A stretch of 6,166 nucleotides of DNA from Bacteroidota bacterium. Its GTDB lineage: Bacteria > Bacteroidota > Bacteroidia > J057. A model generated the notes under the pieces. That model did not search any database. It saw only the letters and a program-made list of their open reading frames with translations, and was not told the origin of the DNA. Of this stretch, positions 1 through 5,626 are shown piece after piece (the first letter of the stretch is position 1; each line of letters starts with the position of its first letter). The stretch covers positions 1 to 6,166 of the forward strand of contig RDXT01000295.1 of NCBI GenBank assembly GCA_004292985.1. Reading direction: 5' to 3'. The translations under genes and the position numbers were made by a program.

Positions 1-28
1 AAGAAGGATATTTTTCATGTGTCGAAGC

Positions 29-967
29 TTAATCCTGGAAATAATACATCATAATCAGCTTCATCTCGTCTTCGGAGGTTACCCCGGTGCGGATGTTGCG
101 GTTGGTTGTGTTGTTGAAGGTCACGATGGAGGTCAGACCTTCGCCAGGTTCCAGCACAAGCGGGGTGGCATAGGACAATACCACAGGGTGCTGCCAGTCT
201 TCGGATACATAGATCAGCTCGCCGTCGCGGGCCCCTCCGGCGATGCGGATTTCAAAGCGCTCGCCGCGTTTGTGGGTGTGGCTCGACAGCGATACGATCG
301 AGGTGCGCTTGTCAAAGGTATAGGTGTCGGTAAAGGTCTTGCGCGACTGCGCCGGGATCAGCATCTCCTCATTTCCCAGTAACTCATTGTCCAGCACGCG
401 CAGCACATTGGCAGGATCCACGGTGTACAGATTCACATACACCTCCCCAAAGCGGGTTTTGTCGGTTTTATTAAAATAGTGTGAGTTGAGGTCCACGGTA
501 GCATTGGCATCAAAGCGCACCGCGTAACCGTCGGGCAGGCGGAAGGTGTAGTCCTCTGTCGGAGCTTCGAGCAGCAGGCGGGTGTTGCTCATGTTCGAAA
601 ACAGGTTGAGGCGGCCATCCTGCATGTTCTGGTCGCGCATCACACCCACGGGCGGGAGATTGGGGTCATTTTCGTCCTGGAAAGCGCTGAGAATCAGGTG
701 GTGGGTACCCGGACGCAGGCTCACCTGGTAGCGGTTGATCAGCACATCGGTGGTATTGCCGACCGGAAGGCGCACAAAGTACTCCCGCTCAAACTGGGCA
801 GGAATCGGGAAGGCTGGCACGTGAACCTGGTAGCCCTCCCCTGCCGCAGGCGGCTCCAGGGGCAGGAAATTGTCGGGCACAGGCTCGTCATAGACGAATT
901 TTTGCTCGCAGGCGGCCAGGCTCAGAAGAGCGGCCAGCAGCAGCGGAGCTGTACGGAGGTTTCGCAT
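29..967 (-). CDS. Lipoprotein, PHM/DBM-like type II copper monooxygenase
   Basis: 312 aa. An N-terminal signal ends in a lipobox (LAAC, Cys20), so the mature protein should be lipid-anchored in the envelope. The rest resembles the two-domain fold of copper type II, ascorbate-dependent monooxygenases (peptidylglycine alpha-hydroxylating and dopamine beta-monooxygenases). All six expected copper ligands are visible. The CuH site would be His89-His90 (GTHHLIL) and His163 (NSHYFN). The CuM site would be His230 and His232 (SSHTHKRG) and Met302 (SEDEMKL), the last in the family's G-x-T-x-x-DEM context. No cysteine exists besides Cys20, so the disulfides of the animal enzymes are absent. Known members hydroxylate C-H bonds using O2 and two electrons; the substrate here cannot be told. 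It follows a lipoprotein cytochrome gene by 30 bp on the same strand, suggesting co-transcription and electron transfer. The fold assignment is by motif reading only; a non-catalytic copper-binding relative is possible. Confidence 0.8.
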   Translation of the reverse strand: MRNLRTAPLLLAALLSLAACEQKFVYDEPVPDNFLPLEPPAAGEGYQVHVPAFPIPAQFEREYFVRLPVGNTTDVLINRYQVSLRPGTHHLILSAFQDENDPNLPPVGVMRDQNMQDGRLNLFSNMSNTRLLLEAPTEDYTFRLPDGYAVRFDANATVDLNSHYFNKTDKTRFGEVYVNLYTVDPANVLRVLDNELLGNEEMLIPAQSRKTFTDTYTFDKRTSIVSLSSHTHKRGERFEIRIAGGARDGELIYVSEDWQHPVVLSYATPLVLEPGEGLTSIVTFNNTTNRNIRTGVTSEDEMKLIMMYYFQD

Positions 968-997
968 GTGGTTTGTTGGTATAAAATGAAAGTTGAT

Positions 998-1480
998 TCA
1001 GGGTAAAAGGGTCTTGTCGGCCACATGGCCGGTTTCGGGCGCACCCGCCAGGATCCACTGCTGCACAAAGAGCACCTGGAAGGGCGTGAGGGGATCCGCA
1101 CCGATGGGCATGGAAAGTCCGTAGGCATGGGTGGCCTTGTCAAAATTGATTTTCTGGAACAAAAAGCTGTTCAGGGTATCGCCGGGAACTACCTGCTTCA
1201 GACCTGCTGTCAGGGCCTGCGCGTCTTTCACACTGCCATTGATCAGGCGGCTGTAGGTCGCGGCAGCGCCTGTAAAGGCCAGTCCGTGCTGCACATAGGA
1301 GTTGTCGCCTTCAGTGGCGTGGCAGCCCGAAAGGGCACAACCCGGCTTCAGAATCTTCTGATACAGAAGGCCATAGCTCGAATCCGGAACCTCCTCGGCG
1401 GGAAGCACCGGCTCATGTGTGCAGGCAACAATGCAGACACACACCCACATCAGCCCAAAAACAATACGTGGAATTTGCAT
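998..1480 (-). CDS. Lipoprotein c-type cytochrome with CX4CH haem motif
   Basis: 160 aa. A hydrophobic signal ends in CIVAC with lipobox Cys20, so this is a predicted envelope lipoprotein. The haem motif is Cys48-ALSG-Cys53-His54, which is CX4CH rather than the usual CXXCH. Downstream come a PGDTLNS-type segment, a Met-Pro at Met124 (LSMPIG) that is the likely distal haem ligand, and a C-terminal QWILAGAP segment. This order (Cys..GCH, PGD..S, MP, WI..GAP) is typical of small cytochrome c domains in Bacteroidota and Planctomycetota envelope proteins. The likely role is one-electron transfer outside the inner membrane. The gene is first in a two-gene unit, 30 bp ahead of the copper monooxygenase-like lipoprotein gene, its most obvious partner. 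The ATG at 1480 is favoured because it gives a full lipoprotein signal and lies just downstream of a candidate promoter. No Shine-Dalgarno sequence is seen. Confidence 0.8.
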   Translation of the reverse strand: MQIPRIVFGLMWVCVCIVACTHEPVLPAEEVPDSSYGLLYQKILKPGCALSGCHATEGDNSYVQHGLAFTGAAATYSRLINGSVKDAQALTAGLKQVVPGDTLNSFLFQKINFDKATHAYGLSMPIGADPLTPFQVLFVQQWILAGAPETGHVADKTLLP

Positions 1481-1511
1481 GTAAAAAGGGGTTAAGGGAA
1501 TCTGTACACAA

Positions 1512-1542
1512 CAAAGATGGCCCGCAGCTCAGCAGCAGGCAA
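1512..1542 (-). promoter_or_regulatory. Candidate Bacteroidota-type promoter of the cytochrome/copper protein operon
   Basis: On the minus strand, TTG (1542-1540) is followed after 20 nt by CATCTTTG (1519-1512), a 7 of 8 match to the TAnnTTTG -7 element of Bacteroidota. Transcription would begin near 1505, giving a leader of about 25 nt before the ATG at 1480. The assignment rests on motif and position only. Confidence 0.35.
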
Positions 1543-1557
1543 TCATATTTACATCAA

Positions 1558-1592
1558 CGCGGAAATCAGGGGGTGGGCGCGGAAAAACGGGG
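1558..1592. repeat. 15-bp imperfect tandem direct repeat, possible activator site
   Basis: Two copies of CGCGGAAAnnnGGGG (plus strand) lie at 1558-1572 and 1578-1592. They are identical at 12 of 15 positions and start 20 bp apart, about two helical turns. They sit between the end of the response regulator gene and the candidate promoter of the cytochrome operon, roughly 50-90 bp upstream of the predicted start of transcription, where an activator would bind. LytTR-type regulators bind pairs of direct repeats with similar spacing, and one is encoded next door. The bases do not clearly match the published LytTR consensus, so the link is inference. Confidence 0.4.
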
Positions 1593-1601
1593 AGTCATTC
1601 C

Positions 1602-2330
1602 TCAGAAACTCATCTTTTCCTTAAACAAAACAGCATTCCGGCTCGACATCTCGACCACATCGCCGCTGCTGAGGGTTACCCGGAGGCCGCCCTTAAAATA
1701 GCTTTCGATACCGGCCACGTAACTCAGGTTGATAATCTGGCTGCGGTTGGCGCGAAAAAAATGTGCGGGGTCCAGTTTTTCCTGCACCAGATTGAGGGAT
1801 TTATGCAGCAGGGGTTTTTCTTTTGCGGTAAAAAAACGGGCATAGTTTCCCACGCTTTCGATCAGAAAAACCTCCTCTATCCGCAGGAAATAGCATTTTT
1901 CGCCATCCTTAATGAAAATCTGCCGGTCGGGACCCAGTTTTTCGGGACTGCTTTCGCGGGCGCTGCTTTGCTCGATCTGCGCGTGCACGCGGGTCAGGGC
2001 CTTCGCCAGGCGTTCGGGATTGGTGGGTTTCAGCAGGTAGTCGAGGGCGTTTTCCTCAAAGGCTTTCAGGGCAAAGGAGTCGTGGGCCGTAACAAAAATG
2101 ACCTGCGGCGCCGCATCCAGCTCTTCCAGCAGATCAAACCCGCTTTTTTCCGGCATCGAAATATCGAGAAAAATCAGATCAGGCTTCAGGCGATGGATTT
2201 TTTCAAGCGCGTCGTCCACATGGGAGGCCTCCTCGAGCACCTCTACCTCCGGAAAACTGCGCAGCATATAGCGCAATTCCTGCCGGGCCAGGCGCTCATC
2301 ATCTATCAGAATCGCTCGGATGGGTTTCAT
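1602..2330 (-). CDS. LytTR-family response regulator (receiver plus LytTR DNA-binding domain)
   Basis: 242 aa, a normal length for the family. The receiver domain covers about residues 4-115. It has the acidic pair Asp10-Asp11, the phosphoacceptor Asp56 in LDISMP, the switch residue Thr81 (VIFVTAHD) and the conserved Lys101 in LLKPTN. A linker of about 20 residues leads to a LytTR DNA-binding domain at about 135-240, with the typical IFIKDGEK, IEEVFLIESVGNYA, FFRANRSQIINLSYV and SSRNAV segments. It is the likely partner of the kinase encoded just upstream: the kinase stop lies inside this gene and the two reading frames overlap by 32 bp, suggesting translational coupling. Phosphorylation would drive DNA binding at paired direct repeats. 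Its targets are not stated by the sequence, although a tandem repeat lies directly downstream, in front of the cytochrome operon. Confidence 0.95.
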   Translation of the reverse strand: MKPIRAILIDDERLARQELRYMLRSFPEVEVLEEASHVDDALEKIHRLKPDLIFLDISMPEKSGFDLLEELDAAPQVIFVTAHDSFALKAFEENALDYLLKPTNPERLAKALTRVHAQIEQSSARESSPEKLGPDRQIFIKDGEKCYFLRIEEVFLIESVGNYARFFTAKEKPLLHKSLNLVQEKLDPAHFFRANRSQIINLSYVAGIESYFKGGLRVTLSSGDVVEMSSRNAVLFKEKMSF

Positions 2331-3387
2331 CTTCAGACAAATCGAGGGTAATTACAGCCAATACCTGCCCTTCTACGTTAGCGATCGTAAAACGGGCGGC
2401 TTTTCCATAGTGCAGATAGAGTCTTTTACGCAAATTTTCGAGGCCGATCCCACTTTCAGGGCCGGGACGGTATGCGCCTGTATTTTTCACAGACAATATC
2501 AGCTCCTTGTCCCTTTTTTCGACCTTCAGCAGCAGCTCTCCTCCCTCTTTCCGTGCATAAATGCCATGTTTGAGGGCATTTTCGACCAGCGTTTGCAGGA
2601 TCATCGGTGGTACCTGTATAGATTTGGCCGCCGGGTCCATTTCCACTGAAAACAGCAGCCGGTCCTCAAAGCGCATTTTTTCCAGTTCCAGATAATCGCG
2701 GATCAGCTGAAGCTCCTGGGTCAGGGGTATTGTCTGCTGCCCGCCCAGGTTCAGGGAAAGGCGCAGCAGGTCCGAGAGTTTGGTAATCATATCCCGCGCC
2801 AGGTCGGGCTGCATCACAGTCAGGGCCTTGATGCTGTTGAGCGCATTGAACAAAAAATGGGGATTCAGCTGGTTTTTAAGGTTCTCCAGCTCGGCTGCAC
2901 GGAGCAGGGATACCGCCTGGTCGCGCTCGCGCATCTTATTGATAGACAGCTCTCCCAGTTTAAATAAATGATACAGCAGAAACCAGGGCAGCGACATCCG
3001 GAGGCCCTCCCACCAGAGAAACAGCCATTCGTATGTGCCCAGTTGTCCCAGTAAATGGAATTTATCTATGGCAAAGACCCCGACCATTACCGTAATGGTA
3101 AAGCATACCCCCAGCGCCACAGACCCCAGCGCGGCGGAGAGCACCGAATAAAACGCAGGCCGCTGTTCGAGGTGAAAACGCGCGATCAGCACCCGGTACA
3201 GATGGGTAAAACCGATGCCCAGCAGGATGTTGATCACAATAAAAAATGCGTGGTTGCCCGTGTCGAGGTCCTCTTCCCCTACCAGCAAATACTCCACAAA
3301 TATCGAGTACAGCAGCCAGCCCCAGACCTGCAGGGTCCAGTAAAGGCGTTTTTTATCGCGGATGATCCGTTGAAAAAAAGATGACAC
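2299..3387 (-). CDS. LytS-type sensor histidine kinase, four transmembrane helices
   Basis: 362 aa from a GTG start at 3387. Four hydrophobic segments (about residues 15-36, 47-69, 80-106 and 120-141) form the membrane part, with no recognisable extracellular sensor domain. A short coiled segment leads to the His_kinase (LytS/YehU) region: phosphoacceptor His177 in NPHFLFNALNSI, the N-box VENALKHG (Asn270) and a G-box GIGLENLRKRL (about 313-323). It should phosphorylate the LytTR regulator whose gene overlaps its 3' end by 32 bp. The frame stays open up to an ATG at 3504, but that extension runs through a strong terminator hairpin and its T-run and encodes no family-like sequence. From the GTG the protein begins just before the basic stretch and first helix, as relatives do. 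No in-frame ATG comes earlier than codon 101, which would delete two helices. The start remains the uncertain part. Confidence 0.9.
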   Translation of the reverse strand: MSSFFQRIIRDKKRLYWTLQVWGWLLYSIFVEYLLVGEEDLDTGNHAFFIVINILLGIGFTHLYRVLIARFHLEQRPAFYSVLSAALGSVALGVCFTITVMVGVFAIDKFHLLGQLGTYEWLFLWWEGLRMSLPWFLLYHLFKLGELSINKMRERDQAVSLLRAAELENLKNQLNPHFLFNALNSIKALTVMQPDLARDMITKLSDLLRLSLNLGGQQTIPLTQELQLIRDYLELEKMRFEDRLLFSVEMDPAAKSIQVPPMILQTLVENALKHGIYARKEGGELLLKVEKRDKELILSVKNTGAYRPGPESGIGLENLRKRLYLHYGKAARFTIANVEGQVLAVITLDLSEDETHPSDSDR

Positions 3388-3400
3388 GCCGAAAAGATAA

Positions 3401-3433
3401 TAAAAAAAACCGCCCTTCCTGAGAAGAGGCGGT
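3401..3433 (-). terminator. Intrinsic terminator, possibly an attenuator ahead of the kinase gene
   Basis: Read on the minus strand, a 10-bp stem (ACCGCC with CTTC, paired to GAAG with GGCGGT, one bulged A at 3427, tetraloop 3419-3422) is followed at once by eight T residues (3409-3402, the first shared with the stem). This is a textbook intrinsic terminator. It lies 75 bp after the stop of the 59-aa gene and only 14 nt before the kinase GTG. It therefore either ends the small gene's transcript or controls read-through into the two-component operon. No separate promoter fits between it and the kinase start. Confidence 0.75.
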
Positions 3434-3507
3434 CCAAACCCAAACAAACACCATGAAAAAACTTTATTCGAATGAATGGTCCCAGAGGGACAGGATTTGC
3501 TCAATCG

Positions 3508-3687
3508 TTACGGTAACTCAGGTATGGATTTTACCCGGTTTCTGAAATAAGTAACGGTCGTACTGTTTCTCAGATGCGGAAACTCGGTGAGGAGGTTCTC
3601 GATCTCAGTGTCATTAAGCACTTTAACGGCGCCGGTGGTGTAGTTCCGAATGCACCAGCCTGATGTGTCCTTCCGGATGTAGTACAT
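3508..3687 (-). CDS. Small protein of unknown function, 59 aa
   Basis: The frame starts at ATG 3687, begins MYYIRKDTSGWCIRNY and ends KSIPELP before TAA. I do not recognise the family. The protein is mixed in charge, has no signal peptide or membrane helix, contains one Cys (residue 12) and has a helical-looking middle (NDTEIENLLTEFPHLR). Support for it being real comes from context: a perfect TAnnTTTG box (3741-3748) upstream gives a leader of about 45-50 nt, and a strong terminator follows 75 bp after the stop. The upstream sequence is A/T-rich without a Shine-Dalgarno sequence, like most neighbours. Composition looks coding-like, but this is a judgement by eye. It precedes the sensor kinase gene on the same strand, so it could be an accessory small protein of that system or simply independent. 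Confidence 0.6.
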   Translation of the reverse strand: MYYIRKDTSGWCIRNYTTGAVKVLNDTEIENLLTEFPHLRNSTTVTYFRNRVKSIPELP

Positions 3688-3740
3688 AAGAACTTAAATT
3701 ACAGGGTCAGAAAACGTTGCCCATGACGTATTTACATGGA

Positions 3741-3748
3741 CAAATATA
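3741..3748 (-). promoter_or_regulatory. Candidate -7 promoter element (TATATTTG) for the small gene
   Basis: On the minus strand this is TATATTTG, a perfect match to the Bacteroidota TAnnTTTG element. Transcription would begin near 3735, about 47 nt before the ATG at 3687. No convincing TTTG element is found at the usual distance upstream, so the call rests on the -7 box alone. The flanking stretch, from 3688 to the transpeptidase stop at 3879, holds no other feature I can support. Confidence 0.4.
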
Positions 3749-3878
3749 TTGCCAGAAAGATTGGTACCTGACAGTGGTTACGCGAACCGTTATTCTGCCG
3801 GGGTAAATGGCTTGTTTGCTGCCTTGACCCCCACAGGTGCAGGTATGATTGGTACGGAGGGCCGGATGAAAGGTTGTA

Positions 3879-4619
3879 TTAAATGCCCGCAGTTTCTGTA
3901 AAAAAGGCGATTTCGCCTTCGGGCGCCTGGATCAGCAGCGGCTGCGCCGCCGGATCGAGCCATAGCAGCACGTGCCGCATCTGGCCGTAGTCCATCGCTG
4001 TGCAACCCAGGGTGCCGCTGCTGTCGGGCTTGCGCACATGCATAAAAATGCAGGACCCGGCGCCGCTTTCACTCTCCGGAAAATTGTGCAGCACCCAGAG
4101 CCCCAGCGAGTACTGGTTGTCTTCCCGGCGCATGCGCTCCGCACTTAGCGCCGGATCATTTACCTCCTTTTCATCCACAATGCGGTTGTAGAAGGGGGAA
4201 CCCGCCTCATCCACACACAAGGTACCCGGAGTCAGGGCAATGTAGGGCATTTTTATCCAGGAAGCAGCCTCGATCGTGGTATATCCGAAGGCATCCCCCA
4301 GAAGAAAGACACCCGCAGGGGCTTTTTGATCCCCTTCCTGCTTATGGGGGCCTTTCCGGCTGCGAAAATCCTCCACTCCCCTGCCCCATGCCATGCCTTT
4401 CATGCCCAATGTTACCGGAATGGGGTCTCCTTCGGCCTTCCAGGCACCCTTTTCTCTCTGGTACAGGCGCAATTCACCCTGCACGTCGTCCCAGCCCGGT
4501 GATGTAACCACCAGCAGTTGCCGGGAAGCGGTAAAGGGGCCCGAAGGCTTCTTTGACTCGTGCGTACAGGAACTCATGAAAAAAAGCAGCAAAAGTGCCA
4601 GGGAAACGTATCGGTTCAT
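3879..4619 (-). CDS. L,D-transpeptidase (YkuD-like) family lipoprotein
   Basis: 246 aa. The signal begins MNRYVSLALL and ends at lipobox Cys18 (FMSSC), predicting an envelope lipoprotein. The body resembles the YkuD-like L,D-transpeptidase group of COG3786 type: a strand-rich start (QLLVVTSPGWDD), a lysine/glycine stretch with KAPAGVFLLGDAFGY (about 99-113), YNRIVDE (144-150), and the catalytic region with His194 (IFMHVRK) and Cys206 (TLGCTAMD). Family members form 3-3 or related cross-links, or attach proteins to peptidoglycan, through the Cys thioester. The classical SHGCIR ending is replaced by TLGCTAM, which fits the more distant subgroup. A start at 4646 is also open, but ATG 4619 places the basic residue and hydrophobic core as a normal lipoprotein signal. 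The gene is alone on this strand, diverging from the potassium channel gene. Its exact substrate is unknown. Confidence 0.8.
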   Translation of the reverse strand: MNRYVSLALLLLFFMSSCTHESKKPSGPFTASRQLLVVTSPGWDDVQGELRLYQREKGAWKAEGDPIPVTLGMKGMAWGRGVEDFRSRKGPHKQEGDQKAPAGVFLLGDAFGYTTIEAASWIKMPYIALTPGTLCVDEAGSPFYNRIVDEKEVNDPALSAERMRREDNQYSLGLWVLHNFPESESGAGSCIFMHVRKPDSSGTLGCTAMDYGQMRHVLLWLDPAAQPLLIQAPEGEIAFFTETAGI

Positions 4620-4631
4620 GCGTAGAGACTT

Positions 4632-4662
4632 TTTGTAAATATACATCCGGCACTTACATTTT
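4632..4662 (+). promoter_or_regulatory. Candidate promoter of the potassium channel gene
   Basis: TTTG at 4632-4635 is followed after 19 nt by TACATTTT at 4655-4662, a 7 of 8 match to TAnnTTTG. Transcription would start near 4669, about 19 nt before the channel ATG at 4688. Both elements and the spacing fit the Bacteroidota pattern well. Confidence 0.55.
4636..4643 (-). promoter_or_regulatory. Candidate -7 element for the L,D-transpeptidase gene
   Basis: On the minus strand TATATTTA matches 7 of 8 positions of TAnnTTTG. It would give a very short leader of about 10 nt before ATG 4619 and would exclude the alternative start at 4646. No clear TTTG box lies upstream. It falls inside the spacer of the opposing channel promoter, so the two polymerases would compete. 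Confidence 0.25.
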
Positions 4663-4687
4663 TGCCAGTTGTGGTGTTATTTCACGT

Positions 4688-5626
4688 ATGCAAAACTTCA
4701 ACGACCTCGGCTTCGGAGCCAAAATCAACTCCAAAAACCGCCGTCTGATCAACCCCGACGGTTCATTCGATGTACGCAGGGTTGGCATTGGCCTGAGAGA
4801 CATCCACCCCTACCAGTTCCTGATTACGATCCCGTGGTGGAAGTTTTTCCTCGCCATTGTCGCTATCTACCTCTCGATCAACTGCATATTTGCCCTGCTC
4901 TATGTTATGGTGGGCATGGAAAGCCTCAGCAACAGCCCGGTGGACGGCACATTTGGCGAGCAGTTTTCGCATAGTTTCTTTTTCAGCGCACAAACGCTTA
5001 CCACCGTTGGCTATGGCGCTACCGCTCCCCAGGGCCTGTGGTCCAATGTGATCGCCGTTTTTGAGGCTATGACCGGCATTATGCTTTTTGCCATTGCCAC
5101 GGGTATCCTCTATGGTCGTTTTTCCCGGCCCTCGGCCCGGATCGCCTACAGCCATCATGCACTGATCGCTCCTTATAAAGAAGGCAAAGCCTTTATGTTC
5201 CGGATCGTCAACCGCCGCAAAAACCAGCTGATCGAGCTGGAGGCGCAGGTAACGCTGATGTGGTACGAAATGATCGGAGGCGAGGAAAAACAGCGCTATT
5301 TTGGCCTGCCCCTCGAACGAAAATCGGTTACTCTTTTTCCGCTTAACTGGACCCTCGTGCATCCGATAGATGCTTCAAGTCCGCTCTGGGGCGTGAGTGC
5401 GGCTGAACTGGAAGCCCGCCACGCACAGGTATTGATCACCATCAGGGCCTATGACGATACCTTTGCCCAGATGGTGCACTCGCGCTATTCGTACAAATAC
5501 ACGGAAATTATTGAAAATGCGAAGTTTACGCCTATGTACTATCCCGACCCTGAAGGCAGGATCCTGCTGGAATTAGACAAGGTAGGCGATTACGAGCGGG
5601 TTAATTCTGAGAAGCCAGACGCGTAG
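4688..5626 (+). CDS. Inward-rectifier-type potassium channel (KirBac family)
   Basis: 312 aa, normal for prokaryotic Kir channels. In order: an amphipathic slide-helix region (about 36-50, RDIHPYQFLITIPWW), outer helix TM1 (about 52-76), pore helix and selectivity filter TVGYG at 106-110, inner helix TM2 (about 119-143) ending in the Kir-typical GRFSRPSARI, and a C-terminal beta-rich cytoplasmic domain with WTLVHPIDASSPLWG (221-235). It should form a tetramer that conducts K+ across the inner membrane. At the position of the acidic rectification residue of animal Kir2.1 (Asp172) there is Phe134, so strong polyamine block is not expected. The start at 4688 is chosen over an upstream in-frame ATG at 4595 because the added 31 residues would read through the neighbour's signal region, and a good promoter lies just before 4688. 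The 3' end overlaps the convergent Dps-like gene by 26 bp. Confidence 0.93.
   Translation: MQNFNDLGFGAKINSKNRRLINPDGSFDVRRVGIGLRDIHPYQFLITIPWWKFFLAIVAIYLSINCIFALLYVMVGMESLSNSPVDGTFGEQFSHSFFFSAQTLTTVGYGATAPQGLWSNVIAVFEAMTGIMLFAIATGILYGRFSRPSARIAYSHHALIAPYKEGKAFMFRIVNRRKNQLIELEAQVTLMWYEMIGGEEKQRYFGLPLERKSVTLFPLNWTLVHPIDASSPLWGVSAAELEARHAQVLITIRAYDDTFAQMVHSRYSYKYTEIIENAKFTPMYYPDPEGRILLELDKVGDYERVNSEKPDA

Noticed and set aside
1025..1495. Plus-strand open frame of 156 codons opposite the cytochrome gene
   Set aside because: It is an antisense shadow of a gene with a lipobox, haem motif and family-like C-terminus; its own translation shows no recognisable domain.
1585..1606. Possible terminator after the response regulator (short GAG/CTC stem and T-run on the minus strand)
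   Set aside because: The stem is only three base pairs and the T-run follows a C-run without a stable hairpin.
1761..2351. Plus-strand open frame of 196 codons opposite the response regulator
   Set aside because: It is a shadow of the receiver/LytTR gene with low-complexity translation and no family signature.
3777..3789. Short inverted repeat GGTT-ACGCG-AACC downstream of the transpeptidase gene
   Set aside because: Only four base pairs with no T-run on either strand; such a repeat is expected by chance.
3790..4005. Minus-strand frame of 71 codons across the end of the transpeptidase gene
   Set aside because: It mostly overlaps the transpeptidase in another frame, its translation is Ala/Arg-rich in the way GC-rich shadows are, and it has no signature.
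4595..4687. Upstream in-frame ATG for the potassium channel
   Set aside because: The extra 31 residues cross the transpeptidase signal region and the promoter elements and have no Kir-like sequence; ATG 4688 fits better.
4763..5362. Minus-strand open frame of 199 codons opposite the potassium channel
   Set aside because: It lies antisense to a clear KirBac sequence, shows no domain, and arises from the high GC of the region.
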